From: Planctomycetota bacterium
GTDB taxonomy: Bacteria > Planctomycetota > Planctomycetia > Gemmatales > Gemmataceae
Assembly: GCA_016873225.1 (NCBI GenBank)
Contig: VGXS01000015.1
Coordinates: 1 to 64,000 of the forward strand
Reading direction: 5' to 3'
Length of the DNA: 64,000 bases
How positions within the stretch are numbered: the first letter of the stretch is position 1; each line of letters opens with the position of its first letter. The position numbers and the translations under genes are program-made. The notes under the pieces are model-generated. The model did no database searches, was not told the DNA's origin, and saw only the letters and a list, made by a program, of their open reading frames with translations. This document shows, piece after piece, positions 35,840 through 44,320 of the stretch.

Positions 35840-36460
35840 ATGGGAGGGGTCAGGCGGGTTGTCATCACGGGGGGCCCCTGCGGCGGCAAAACCGTCTGCA
35901 CGGCCGCAGCCAGACAAGCGCTGGGAAACGATGTCGTCTTGGTACCGGAAGCCAGCACGCTCGTGATGGCCTCCGGATTCCCCCCGCCCGTGGCCGGCAT
36001 GGGACCCGCCGACCTCGAAACCTGGAGAAAATCGTTTCAGGCGGCGATCCTGTCGACCCAGCGGCACCTCGAGGAAACCTGGGAACACCTGGCCCGGCAG
36101 GCTGGAAAGAGGCTCATCCTGTGCGACAGGGGATTCCTCGATGGCGCGGCCTACTGGCCGGGAGGCCGCGATGCCTACCTCGACCACTTCGACCTGAAGC
36201 TTGAAACCACCCTGAGCCGCTACGACATCGTCGTGCACCTTGAATCGGTCGCCGTCAATCAACCCGGCCTTTATGGCACAGGAAACAACCTCACCCGGTT
36301 CGAAAACGCCGAGGAGGCCAAGCGCGTCGACGCGCGAATCCGCGAGGCCTGGCGCGGCCACCCCACCCACATCCACATCCCCGCCTCGGAAACGATCGAC
36401 CAAAAGGCGGCGGCCATGGTGGAGGCGCTGAGGCGCGAAACCAAGGCCCCGGGCGCCTAG
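35840..36460 (+). CDS. AAA-type NTPase (AAA_28-like)
   Basis: A 206-aa P-loop protein. Walker A is G-G-P-C-G-G-K-T near residue 11, and I-L-C-D-R-G-F-L-D-G-A-A-Y-W-P is the Walker B-like block that characterises the AAA_28 family. This family resembles nucleotide/nicotinamide-ribose kinases such as the C-terminal kinase of NadR, and its substrates are often unknown. No other domain is fused. It overlaps the convergent phosphohexomutase gene by four bases and is divergent from the sulfatase. A small-molecule kinase role is likely, but the substrate cannot be told. Confidence 0.8.
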   Translation: MGGVRRVVITGGPCGGKTVCTAAARQALGNDVVLVPEASTLVMASGFPPPVAGMGPADLETWRKSFQAAILSTQRHLEETWEHLARQAGKRLILCDRGFLDGAAYWPGGRDAYLDHFDLKLETTLSRYDIVVHLESVAVNQPGLYGTGNNLTRFENAEEAKRVDARIREAWRGHPTHIHIPASETIDQKAAAMVEALRRETKAPGA

Positions 36461-37806
36461 AGCACCGCCCTTGCCCGGGCAATCCATTCCCGCGCCGTGG
36501 CTTCACTGCGGCTTTCGGCGATGATGCGGGCGATCGGTTCGGTGTTGCTGGCCCGCGCCTGGATCCAGCCTTCCGGGCCGTCGAGCCTCAGCCCGTCGCG
36601 CGTGTCCGCGGTCCAACCCGGAAACGCCTGTTCCAGCCGGGTGAGAAACCCGGGAAGCGCCTCCCGGTCGAGCGGCACCTTGTCCTTGACGATGGCATAG
36701 TCGTGAAACAACCGCGGGAGCACCGATAGCGGCACCTTGTTCCTGGCCATGTGCCCCAGAACCAGGCAAAGGCCCACGAACGGGTCGCGCACCAGTCCCA
36801 CGCGCGGATCGATCACCCCGCCGTTGCCCTCCCCGCCCAGCACGGCCCCGTGGGCCAGCATGGCATCGGCCACATTCGCTTCGCCGACCGGACTGCGGAA
36901 AAACGGACAGCCATGCCGCTCGGCCGCATCCTCGTTCATCCTGCTGGAGGAAAGGTTGGTCACCAGGGGGCCGGGCCTGAACGACAGGAGGAAATCGGCC
37001 GCCAGCGCCAGCGTGTATTCCTCTCCGATGTAGCGGCCCTTCTCGTCGAGCAGGGCCAGGCGGTCGGCATCGGGATCCAAAACCGCGCCCAGGTGGCACT
37101 TGTTGGCGACGACAAGCCGGCCGATCCCTTCGACATTTTCCCGCGTGGGTTCCGGGGGATGGCGGAAAATCCCGTCGGGTTCGCAATGGACCGGCACGGC
37201 GGTGGCGCCGACGGCATGAAGCAGTCGCAACGCCGCCGGGCCGCCCGCGCCGCCGTTGGCATCGACCAGCACGCGAAGCGACGCGACGCGGATCGCGCCG
37301 GCGTATCCGTCGGACTCGGCCAGGGATGCGACCTTGGCGATATGCCAGGCGGAGACATCGCGCGCCTCGGAACGGCCGCCGCCGGCATCATGGGCCACCG
37401 GGCAGGAAAGTCCGGCCTGGAAGGCCTGTCGAACCTTGGCCCCGGCCGAGGCGCCGAGGACGCGGCCGTCGGCCCCGAAGAACTTCAAGCCATTATAGGG
37501 AGCTGGATTGTGGCTTGCCGTGACATGGATGCCCCCGGCGGCGCCAAGCTGCCGCACCGCGTTGCCGGCGACCGGGGTCGCCGCCACGCCGATGTCGATG
37601 ACATCGCGGCCCCGCGACCGGAGTCCGGCCTGGGCGGCCTGCGACAACCAGGCTCCCGAGGGCCGCCCGTCGGTGCCGACCACGATCGGGCCGGGGGGCA
37701 GCGTGTCGGCGAGCGCTCCGGCGAACCTGAGGGCCTCGAGGGGCCCCAGCGCCGGCCCGACAATCCCCCTGATGCCCGACACGCTGACGATCAGTTCCTC
37801 TTCCAT
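36457..37806 (-). CDS. glmM: Phosphohexomutase, phosphoglucosamine mutase (GlmM) type
   Basis: A 449-aa alpha-D-phosphohexomutase. Marks in order: V-S-G-I-R-G-I-V-G at the N-terminus, the phosphoserine loop T-A-S-H-N-P-A-P-Y-N-G-L-K, the metal loop D-P-D-A-D-R, the sugar-binding loop G-E-G-N-G-G-V and the phosphate-binding loop R-A-S-N-T-E-P. The length fits GlmM, which makes glucosamine-1-phosphate for cell-wall and LPS precursors. A phosphoglucomutase/phosphomannomutase role is possible, and the metal loop (D-P-D-A-D-R, not D-G-D-G-D-R) leaves this open. ATG 37806 is chosen with AAGGA upstream; an in-frame ATG three codons earlier is possible. It follows the TPR lipoprotein gene by 25 bases. 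Confidence 0.85.
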   Translation of the reverse strand: MEEELIVSVSGIRGIVGPALGPLEALRFAGALADTLPPGPIVVGTDGRPSGAWLSQAAQAGLRSRGRDVIDIGVAATPVAGNAVRQLGAAGGIHVTASHNPAPYNGLKFFGADGRVLGASAGAKVRQAFQAGLSCPVAHDAGGGRSEARDVSAWHIAKVASLAESDGYAGAIRVASLRVLVDANGGAGGPAALRLLHAVGATAVPVHCEPDGIFRHPPEPTRENVEGIGRLVVANKCHLGAVLDPDADRLALLDEKGRYIGEEYTLALAADFLLSFRPGPLVTNLSSSRMNEDAAERHGCPFFRSPVGEANVADAMLAHGAVLGGEGNGGVIDPRVGLVRDPFVGLCLVLGHMARNKVPLSVLPRLFHDYAIVKDKVPLDREALPGFLTRLEQAFPGWTADTRDGLRLDGPEGWIQARASNTEPIARIIAESRSEATAREWIARARAVL

Positions 37807-37831
37807 CACCACCATCCTTGCATGGCTTGTT

Positions 37832-38632
37832 TCATCGCACCTTGGGCGCGATCCGGCGAGCCTGCGCGATTTTTTCCCCAAGCAGTTCAGACTGCCTGGG
37901 ACCATCGATCCTGGCGCGGGCCGACTGGAAATCCTGCTCGGCCCCGGCGTTGTCACCAAGGCACAGGCGAATGTACCCCCGATTGGCCCTGTAATAGAAC
38001 GGCTCCCGGCCGCCACGGTTGCGGATGGCTTCGGAAAACTCCGCTCCCGCGCGTTCGAAATCGGCGCGCCGGAGCGTCCGCTCCGCCTCCACCAGGCAGG
38101 CCAGGCCAAGGTATTCCCTGACCTCGGCATGCGTCGGCCCGGCCTCGGCAAGCCGCTCGAAATCCTGCCGGTATCGGCCCACATCCTGCCGCATGACCGC
38201 CTCGGTGTCAGAATCCAAAAAGACAAGCGCGAGATAATTCGAAAGCTCTGGATCGCCCTCCAGCGCCTTGGCCCACATCCTTTTTGCCAAGGCCGGATCA
38301 CCCAAGGCCCACGCGGCGACACCGCGGGCGTAGAGGGCTTCAATCCAGTCGGGCCGGTCCCGAAGCATGGCGTCGAGTTCCGTTGCCGCCTCGGCGCGGC
38401 GCCCCAGGGCCAGCGATGCCATCGTTTTACGGACACGGGCTTCCGTATTTTGGGGAAACCGCGTCAAAACCGTGTTCCACAAGGTCATCGCGCGGTCGTG
38501 GTCATTTCGCTTGGAGGCCAGGCGCGCCTCCTCGATCGGGTCGACCTGGGTCACCGCCAAGGGAGTTTCCCCGGGAATTTCCCGGCGAGCGCAACCGATA
38601 AGCAGCAGCAGCCACAACCATCGGGCGTTCAT
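37832..38632 (-). CDS. TPR-repeat lipoprotein
   Basis: A 266-aa protein. A short signal peptide ends in the lipobox L-L-I-G-C at residues 10-14, so it should be lipid-anchored. The rest is helical with TPR-like units: A-L-Y-A-R-G-V-A-A-W-A-L-G-D-P-A-L-A, Y-L-G-L-A-C-L-V-E-A-E-R and Y-Y-R-A-N-R-G-Y-I-R-L-C-L-G. Such proteins scaffold protein complexes on the envelope face. It is upstream of the GlmM-like gene and probably co-transcribed with it, although the functional link is not obvious. Confidence 0.85.
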   Translation of the reverse strand: MNARWLWLLLLIGCARREIPGETPLAVTQVDPIEEARLASKRNDHDRAMTLWNTVLTRFPQNTEARVRKTMASLALGRRAEAATELDAMLRDRPDWIEALYARGVAAWALGDPALAKRMWAKALEGDPELSNYLALVFLDSDTEAVMRQDVGRYRQDFERLAEAGPTHAEVREYLGLACLVEAERTLRRADFERAGAEFSEAIRNRGGREPFYYRANRGYIRLCLGDNAGAEQDFQSARARIDGPRQSELLGEKIAQARRIAPKVR

Positions 38633-38967
38633 GCCGATCTCCGCAAAGGCGAAATGGAGTCAGGAAGAGATATCCCATGGTTGGGGACTTGAGGCAAGAA
38701 GGGTGCGGGCGATAATATCAGCCGGAATAACCGGAACTCAAAATGCCCCGCGGATAACCTTTCAGTAAATCTTTGCCAAATCAACCATTGACTCCCAAAT
38801 TACCCTGATTAGCATATGCACATAGCAATTCCATCTTTTCCTTCTTGCCCTGAAGGCTTTGTGAAGGAAAGTGGATCTCGCCGGATGTCCGGCGAACCGA
38901 CCCATTGGTCTTCAGGGTAGGTGGGGTTGCTTGTGGTTTTGATGTTTTTCTCCGGAGGTTGACACCT
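38633..38967. promoter_or_regulatory. Intergenic region with promoter and leader of the repeat-protein gene
   Basis: This 335-base stretch is AT-rich between about 38740 and 38840, where the promoter of the plus-strand repeat gene should lie. The 3' half holds two nested inverted repeats, described separately, and ends in a strong GGAGG nine bases before the ATG. No gene was recognised here. Confidence 0.5.
38848..38917 (+). promoter_or_regulatory. Structured 5' leader with nested perfect inverted repeats
   Basis: An outer pair CCCTGAAG (38848-38855) and CTTCAGGG (38910-38917) encloses an inner palindrome TCGCCGGA-TG-TCCGGCGA (38878-38895). Both stems are perfect 8-mers. The structure lies 50 bases before the start codon of the repeat protein. 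It could be an RNA leader, an operator or a remnant attenuator; no T-tract follows, so a simple terminator is unlikely. Confidence 0.5.
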
Positions 38968-39456
38968 ATGCTTAGCGCTGTGTTGATGATGGCTCTCTCT
39001 TCTGGCACCACCGCCCCCGAAGGCCTCTTCTTCAAGAAGAAGAAGGCTGCCGAGTGCACCGAGTGCGCCAAGGTTGAAGCGGCTCCCGCCAAGGGTCAGG
39101 ACGCTGGCAAGCCCCAGGCTGCCAAGGGTCAGGACGCCAAGAAGGGCCAGGACGCCGCCAAGGGTCAGGATGCCAAGAAGGGCCAGGACGCCGCCAAGGG
39201 TCAGGACGCTGGCAAGGCTCAAGCCGCCGCCAAGGGTCAGGACGCTGGCAAGGCTCAAGCCGCCGCCAAGGGTCAGGACGCTGGCAAGGCTCAAGCCGCC
39301 GCCAAGGGTCAGGACGCCAAGAAGGGCCAGGACGCCAAGAAGCAGGACGGCAAGGCTCAGGCCGCCGCCAAGGGCCAGGACGGCAAGGCTCAGGCCGCCG
39401 CCAAGGGCCAGGACGGCAAGGCTCAGCCTGCTCCCAAGGCTGCCGACAAGAAGTAA
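38968..39456 (+). CDS. Small exported Lys/Gln/Ala-rich tandem-repeat protein
   Basis: A 162-aa protein. The ATG at 38968 follows GGAGG at ideal spacing. A short hydrophobic N-terminus (M-L-S-A-V-L-M-M-A-L-S-S-G) is followed by G-L-F-F-K-K-K-K-A-A-E-C-T-E-C-A-K, a basic patch with a C-x-x-C, then about 110 residues of K-G-Q-D-A/G repeats: 12-residue units A-G-K-A-Q-A-A-A-K-G-Q-D and 11-residue G-K-A-Q-A-A-A-K-G-Q-D units. The product is very basic and probably disordered. The N-terminal layout (short leader, F-F-K-K-K-K, Cys pair) looks like small secreted planctomycete proteins. Histone H1-like or AlgP-like polycations are alternatives, but the leader argues for export. Function is unknown. 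Confidence 0.75.
   Translation: MLSAVLMMALSSGTTAPEGLFFKKKKAAECTECAKVEAAPAKGQDAGKPQAAKGQDAKKGQDAAKGQDAKKGQDAAKGQDAGKAQAAAKGQDAGKAQAAAKGQDAGKAQAAAKGQDAKKGQDAKKQDGKAQAAAKGQDGKAQAAAKGQDGKAQPAPKAADKK
39208..39315 (+). repeat. Three 36-bp tandem repeats
   Basis: Three head-to-tail, essentially identical 36-base units start at 39208, 39244 and 39280, each encoding A-G-K-A-Q-A-A-A-K-G-Q-D. Such arrays arise by slippage and may vary in copy number between strains. Confidence 0.85.
39349..39430 (+). repeat. 33-bp tandem repeats
   Basis: Units of 33 bases start at 39349, 39382 and 39415 (the last one partial), encoding G-K-A-Q-A-A-A-K-G-Q-D. They differ from the 36-base array by loss of one codon and by GGC for GGT in the shared Gly codon. 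Confidence 0.8.
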
Positions 39457-39529
39457 TCAAGCCACCATTGCTTGAACCGGCAAGCCGGGCGCCCCAAGGC
39501 GTCCGGCTTGTTCGTTGATACATCATTCC

Positions 39530-41728
39530 ATGAACAACTTCCGGCCCTATTCCGGTGGATTCATGCGACTGGCGTCCGCCGCACTGGCATTCTGGGCGGC
39601 TTTCCTGCTCTTTCTGATCCAGCCAGCGGCGGGCAAGCGCCTGCTGGCCAGCTATGGTGGCGCTCCCGCGGTTTGGACTTCCGTGTTGGTGTTTTTCCAA
39701 GTGGCGGTCGTTGCCGGATATGCCCTGGCGATTCCGCTGGGCCGGATGCGGCGCCCGCTGCTCGCGGGTTTGGCGACAGCTCTCATCGCCGGCACCGGAT
39801 GGATCGCGCACCAAGGATCGCCGCTGGCCGAAAGTCCGGCGAGCCGATCGTGGCCGGTGATGGAGATCGCCCTCGAACTTTCGCTTCAACTCGGTTGCGC
39901 GGTCGTGGCGATCGCCACCACTTCCACGCTCCTGCAGGAATGGCTGGCCAGGCGGGGGGGCGACCCTTCCTGGCTGTACGCCGCCAGCAACGCTGGCAGC
40001 CTTGCCGGGTTGGCCGCCTATCCGGCCTTGGTGGAACCGCTTCTTGCCATCCGCCAGCAGGGCGAATGGTGGCAATGCGCCGTGGGCGCCTGGGTGGTTC
40101 TGATGCCGGCCCTGGCTTGGGGCGCCCCCGCCCTCCGCGAAACCGCGCCGCCCGCATCCACCAAAGCACCGGGTGGCACACAGGTGGCGGAATGGATGCT
40201 GCTCGGCGCGGTTCCTTGCTTCTTCCTGATGGCGGCAACCCGTCATCTCGTGACGGATGTGGCGCCAGTCCCCCTGTTGGGGCTGTCGCCGCTGGCAATA
40301 TACCTGGTCGCGTACATCCTCGCGTTCGCCAGTCCCGGTTGGCGGGTGCCCGAAGCGGCCGGACCATTGGCCGGATTGGCGCTGGCGCTGATGGCTTCGA
40401 TGGGGGCCACCGACTCCCGGGTGGGTGGCGCCTGGATCGTCGTCCTGCTTCACCTGACAGGCTACTTGTTCGCCTTGTGGTCGGCGCTGTCGGGGCAGTC
40501 GTCAAGCCGGCCGGCGCCGTCAGGATTGCCCGCCTTTTACCTCGCGACGGCCGTGGGCGGAGCCTTGGGAGGCATGGCCCAGGCGGCCTTGGCGCCGGTG
40601 GTTTTTCGCTTTGTGGGAGATTGGGATTATCCGCTGGGACTGGCGGCGCTCATGCTGGCCGGGCCGCGCGGTTGGCGATGGCCTACAGGCCGCGATGCCT
40701 TGGTGGCTTTGGGCGTGGGCGCCTGCGCGGCAACGCTGGCGGCCTTGTGCCCCTTCGCGCCGGGTCCGGCGCGGGAACTGGCCGCGCTGGGACTTCCGCT
40801 GGCATCGGCCTACGCGCTTGCCGGCAGGACGGCGGCCTGGGGGCCGTGCCTGGCCGCCATCTTCATCGCGAGCGGCATCGCCTCGAAGGCCTCGACGCAA
40901 GTGGAATATCTGGAAAGAGGCTTTTTCGGCACCACGCGCGTGGCGCGGGAAAGTTCGCCTGCGGGGCCTGTCTTGAAAATCTATCACGGCACCACGGTTC
41001 ACGGCATCGCCGCCGCTTCACAGGTTGACACCGACGGCAGGGCCCTTCCGCTGGCCTATTACCACCCACGCGGCCCCGCCGGCGCCACCCTGGGCCGGCT
41101 GTTTCCAGAAGGCGCGCCTGCCGCGCGCGTCGCGGTGGTCGGCCTAGGTGCTGGAAGCCTGGCGTGGTACGGCCGGAAGGAAGACGAGTGGGACTTCTAT
41201 GAGATCGACCCTGTCATGATCCGCGTCGCCGCGGAATCGGGCTTGTTCAGCTACCTGGCCGATTGCCGCGCCCGATGGGCCGTCATCGCGGGAGATGGCC
41301 GCGACCGCCTGAGGAATCATGCGGGCGGCTCTTACGACCTGATCGTGATCGACGCCTTCAGTTCCGACAGCATTCCCTCCCACCTGCTCACGGTGGAGGC
41401 CATCGACCTGTACCGCCGTCTCCTCGCTCCGGGTGGGGCGATCCTGCTGCATGTTTCCAACCGTTACCTCGACCTTGGCCCCGTAGCCGCCGCGGGCGGG
41501 ATGGCGACGGGCCTTTCGGCGTGGGAATGGGCCGACCTGGCGCCCGAGACCGATGGAATCAACTTCGGCAGGCTTCCCTCCGAATGGGTGGCCCTCAGCC
41601 AGGCGGAAAACTGGAAACCGGGAAGGCGGGGCGGTTGGTCGCGGATGAGGCCGCCGGAAACCGTTCGGCCATGGACGGACGATCATTCATCGGTGCTATC
41701 GGCCTGGCGGACAAGGCAGGAGGATTGA
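39530..41728 (+). CDS. Polytopic membrane protein with C-terminal spermidine-synthase-like domain
   Basis: A 732-aa protein. The N-terminal 440 residues contain about ten to twelve hydrophobic helices (first: L-A-F-W-A-A-F-L-L-F-L-I-Q-P). The last 250 residues form a Rossmann methyltransferase-like domain with V-A-V-V-G-L-G-A-G-S-L-A, F-Y-E-I-D-P and D-L-I-V-I-D-A-F-S-S-D-S-I-P-S-H-L-L. This is the 'fused MFS/spermidine synthase' architecture common in bacteria. The acidic motif is D-A-F-S-S-D-S rather than the D-S-T-D-P of true aminopropyltransferases, so spermidine synthesis is doubtful. ATG 39530 is used; ATG 39563 is a good alternative that places the first helix directly at the N-terminus. 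Confidence 0.8.
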   Translation: MNNFRPYSGGFMRLASAALAFWAAFLLFLIQPAAGKRLLASYGGAPAVWTSVLVFFQVAVVAGYALAIPLGRMRRPLLAGLATALIAGTGWIAHQGSPLAESPASRSWPVMEIALELSLQLGCAVVAIATTSTLLQEWLARRGGDPSWLYAASNAGSLAGLAAYPALVEPLLAIRQQGEWWQCAVGAWVVLMPALAWGAPALRETAPPASTKAPGGTQVAEWMLLGAVPCFFLMAATRHLVTDVAPVPLLGLSPLAIYLVAYILAFASPGWRVPEAAGPLAGLALALMASMGATDSRVGGAWIVVLLHLTGYLFALWSALSGQSSSRPAPSGLPAFYLATAVGGALGGMAQAALAPVVFRFVGDWDYPLGLAALMLAGPRGWRWPTGRDALVALGVGACAATLAALCPFAPGPARELAALGLPLASAYALAGRTAAWGPCLAAIFIASGIASKASTQVEYLERGFFGTTRVARESSPAGPVLKIYHGTTVHGIAAASQVDTDGRALPLAYYHPRGPAGATLGRLFPEGAPAARVAVVGLGAGSLAWYGRKEDEWDFYEIDPVMIRVAAESGLFSYLADCRARWAVIAGDGRDRLRNHAGGSYDLIVIDAFSSDSIPSHLLTVEAIDLYRRLLAPGGAILLHVSNRYLDLGPVAAAGGMATGLSAWEWADLAPETDGINFGRLPSEWVALSQAENWKPGRRGGWSRMRPPETVRPWTDDHSSVLSAWRTRQED

Positions 41729-41735
41729 TGTCCGC

Positions 41736-44249
41736 TCAACCCATGTAAAGCCTCTTGCTCAGGCCGCCGGAAGCGGACTGGATCACGGCGAAGTCATACC
41801 GAAGGCCCGCCGAACCAAAGCCCAGGCTCAAGCCGACGCCGCCATTGCGGACGAGGCCGCCCAACGAACCCAGCCTGACGGATCCCGCCTGATAGCCGGC
41901 GGGCACGGCCCGGGAAACAAAATAGCTGCCCGACCTGAGGTTGCCGAAGTTGTAGCTTCCATCAGCCGCGGTGACCGTTGTCCTGCGGATGGCGCGGCCG
42001 AGGTCGTCGTTGCCCGTGAGAGTCATGGTGACTCCCCCAAGCCCGAATTCGCCGGCGCCGCGGACACCGTCACGGTTCCGATCCTGATAAACGAATCCGG
42101 AGATCCGTGATGGAGCGAGCATCGGGAAGTCGTAGCCGAGGGCGTTGCCGCTGGTTCCCAAGTCGATGGCCGAGATCGCCGCGGTTCCCGCGGTGCCGCC
42201 ACTGGTTCCGGCGACGCCCTGACCAGCAAATGTTCCCGGGGCCGCTTGCGCGACAATCCTGTAGACGCCATCGGGAAGTCGGGTGAAGGAGTAGGTTCCT
42301 TGGATGTTGGTGACGGCCTGCCGGCTGATCGCCTTGCCGGAATAGCTGGTGCCGGTGAGGCTGACCTTCACCCCGCGCAGGAGTAAATCGCCGGCATCGA
42401 AAGTGGCGCTGGCGTTGCGGTCGAGGAAAACCCTTCCGGAAATGGTGAGCTGCGCCGAGCGGCCTAGCAGGTATCCGTCGGCAAGGTCGCCCGGGGCCAG
42501 CGTGATGTCGGTGATGGAATCAAGTCCCGGGGTTCCGCCAAGCGATCCTGCCTCGGCGCCGGTCGCGGTGTAGGGAGCGCTCGCCGGACTGGTCAGCGAG
42601 TAAGTTCCCGGCACTAGCTGGGCGAAGGTGTATTCGCCATTGGAATCGGTGACGGCGGTCAACCTGACATCCTTTCCGCCGGCGATGCCGGTGACGATGA
42701 CCGTTTGGTTGGCGATTCCGGGCTCGCCCTCATCACGCGCGCCGTTGGCATTGCGGTCGAGGTAGACAACACCGGTGACAGCGGCGGATTCAATTTGAGG
42801 CAGCAGGTAACCGGTGGCCCCGGCGCCCGAGCCGAGGCTGATGGCAGAGACGGTGGCCGGGCCGGGAATGCCGCCGGAATCGCCCGCGGTGGCTGTGCCC
42901 GCCATGTACTTGGGCAAAAGGGAACTGGCGACGGAATATTTGCCAGGTCGAAGGTCGGTGAATGAAAACAGGGCATCGGAGGCGATCTCGGCCTGCCTGG
43001 TTATGGTTGCTCCGGTGTCGTCGATTCCCGAAAGGGTGACGACGGCTCCCTCGGCCCCGGCCTCTTCCGTGTCGAACAGTCCGTCGCCATTGGCATCAAT
43101 GAATGCGGAGCCGGAAAGGCTGGCCGCCTTGACTTCACCGAAGCCCAATCGTGTGAGCGAAGCGGCCGCGAGGGTCACCGGAATTTCGTCGGTGAGGTGG
43201 GATCGGGACAGCACCGATTTCCCATCGGCGGTTTCCCGGCCGTCGAGGAAGCCGTCCGGTTGCGAAGTTTGCCTGACGATGTAATCGCCCGGCTTGAGAG
43301 CGTCGGAAGGCTCGTAGGTGTAACGGATCGTGATGGTGGCCGTCCCCGTGGAGACGACGGCAAATTGGTAGTTCCCAGGACCTTGTGACGACGCGCTTCC
43401 GGCAACCGTGGCCTGGAACGCCACCGACCCGTTGCCGATGTAGCTCTGGAACTCGGGCGGAGGAACCGAAGGCTCGGAGGGCGCCGGGTCGACCGAGCCG
43501 GAACCCGGTGTGCCCGGCTCGGTGAATACGGGCTCGGTGGCAACGGGTTCGGTGAATGCGGGTTCCGTGGTTGCGGACTCAGTGGTCACGGGTTCGGCAG
43601 GGCTTTCCGATCCCTCGGGCAGGGAAACAACCTTCGAAACGCTTGAGGATCGCTTGGGAAAGTGGATGCCGCTGGAACCCGAAAAGTCAACGACACCGTC
43701 ATGGGGCCCCAGCGCGGCGGTGAAGGTCTGGGGTGGCGCGTTGGCGATGATGGCATCGCCGGGGCCGGTCACACGGATGGAATTCTCCTGGGTGACGCGC
43801 AGCACCGACGCCGATCGGCCCAGGTTTTCAAGGCTGGTCACGACATCGATTTGGGCGTTCACCTCGATCTCGATCCCCGTGAGCGTTCCCAGGGCCGGAT
43901 CGAAGCGCGGCAACGCCACCACCTCGTCGGGGGAGGAGGAAACCAGGTTGAACGACCCCGAGAACGAGATGACCGAACGGCTTCCCGTCACGCGGGAATC
44001 ACGATCGAAGACAAACCGGCCCGCCTCATCGGTGGCGGCGGTGCCGACCATCACCCCCTGGCGGGTGACGAGTTGGAGGGGGGAACCGGAGATTCCGGCT
44101 TCACCCGAGTCGCGAAGGCCGTTGGCGTTTAGGTCCTCGTACACCAGGCCGGAGATGGCCAGCGACGCCGCCGGCACCTCCCTGGATTCAAGGAACTCGA
44201 TTCCGGGCCTGCAATAGCTCATGCGTTTGGATGCGCGGAACATGGCCAT
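41736..44249 (-). CDS. Extracellular SdrD B-like repeat protein
   Basis: An 837-aa surface protein. The N-terminus has F-L-E-S-R-E-V-P-A-A, the same targeting-like motif as the giant protein at 1.6-8 kb. At least five SdrD B-type (prealbumin/Cna-like) domains follow, each starting with a D-x-N-x-N/D-G-x-x-D/E calcium-loop pattern: Y-E-D-L-N-A-N-G-L-R-D, I-D-A-N-G-D-G-L-F-D, Y-L-D-R-N-A-N-G-A-R-D, F-L-D-R-N-A-S-A-T-F-D and Y-Q-D-R-N-R-D-G-V-R-G. The middle holds a T-E-P-V/A-x-T-E-P linker. No C-terminal anchor is visible; the end is short and basic (K-R-L-Y-M-G). GGAGGGGG precedes the ATG. It lies downstream of the BBP7 barrel gene on the same strand. Confidence 0.88.
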   Translation of the reverse strand: MAMFRASKRMSYCRPGIEFLESREVPAASLAISGLVYEDLNANGLRDSGEAGISGSPLQLVTRQGVMVGTAATDEAGRFVFDRDSRVTGSRSVISFSGSFNLVSSSPDEVVALPRFDPALGTLTGIEIEVNAQIDVVTSLENLGRSASVLRVTQENSIRVTGPGDAIIANAPPQTFTAALGPHDGVVDFSGSSGIHFPKRSSSVSKVVSLPEGSESPAEPVTTESATTEPAFTEPVATEPVFTEPGTPGSGSVDPAPSEPSVPPPEFQSYIGNGSVAFQATVAGSASSQGPGNYQFAVVSTGTATITIRYTYEPSDALKPGDYIVRQTSQPDGFLDGRETADGKSVLSRSHLTDEIPVTLAAASLTRLGFGEVKAASLSGSAFIDANGDGLFDTEEAGAEGAVVTLSGIDDTGATITRQAEIASDALFSFTDLRPGKYSVASSLLPKYMAGTATAGDSGGIPGPATVSAISLGSGAGATGYLLPQIESAAVTGVVYLDRNANGARDEGEPGIANQTVIVTGIAGGKDVRLTAVTDSNGEYTFAQLVPGTYSLTSPASAPYTATGAEAGSLGGTPGLDSITDITLAPGDLADGYLLGRSAQLTISGRVFLDRNASATFDAGDLLLRGVKVSLTGTSYSGKAISRQAVTNIQGTYSFTRLPDGVYRIVAQAAPGTFAGQGVAGTSGGTAGTAAISAIDLGTSGNALGYDFPMLAPSRISGFVYQDRNRDGVRGAGEFGLGGVTMTLTGNDDLGRAIRRTTVTAADGSYNFGNLRSGSYFVSRAVPAGYQAGSVRLGSLGGLVRNGGVGLSLGFGSAGLRYDFAVIQSASGGLSKRLYMG
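43500..43600 (-). repeat. Short T-E-P linker repeats
   Basis: Within the SdrD-like gene, imperfect 15-18-base units encode E-P-V-T-T-E-S-A-T-T-E-P-A-F-T-E-P. They form a Pro/Thr/Glu-rich stalk between the first beta domain and the SdrD modules. Confidence 0.6.
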
Positions 44250-44320
44250 GAGACAACCCCCTCCGTGGGTTCCCGGTGCTCACCCCCGGACATTCCCGCC
44301 CGGGGGCATTTGAAGGCTGC

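Noticed and set aside
38809-39294. Antisense frame with L-A-S-V-L-T-L-G-G repeats
   Set aside because: Its repeats simply mirror the tandem repeats of the plus-strand gene, which has a strong ribosome-binding site and a plausible leader.
39208-39430. Regular 36- and 33-base repeats that could suggest a CRISPR array
   Set aside because: The units are directly adjacent with no variable spacers and are in frame within a coding sequence.
44283-44306. GC-rich hairpin (CCCCCGG/CCGGGGG) between the BBP7 and SdrD-like genes as a terminator
   Set aside because: No T-tract follows on either strand, and the genes are close and co-directional, so termination is not supported.
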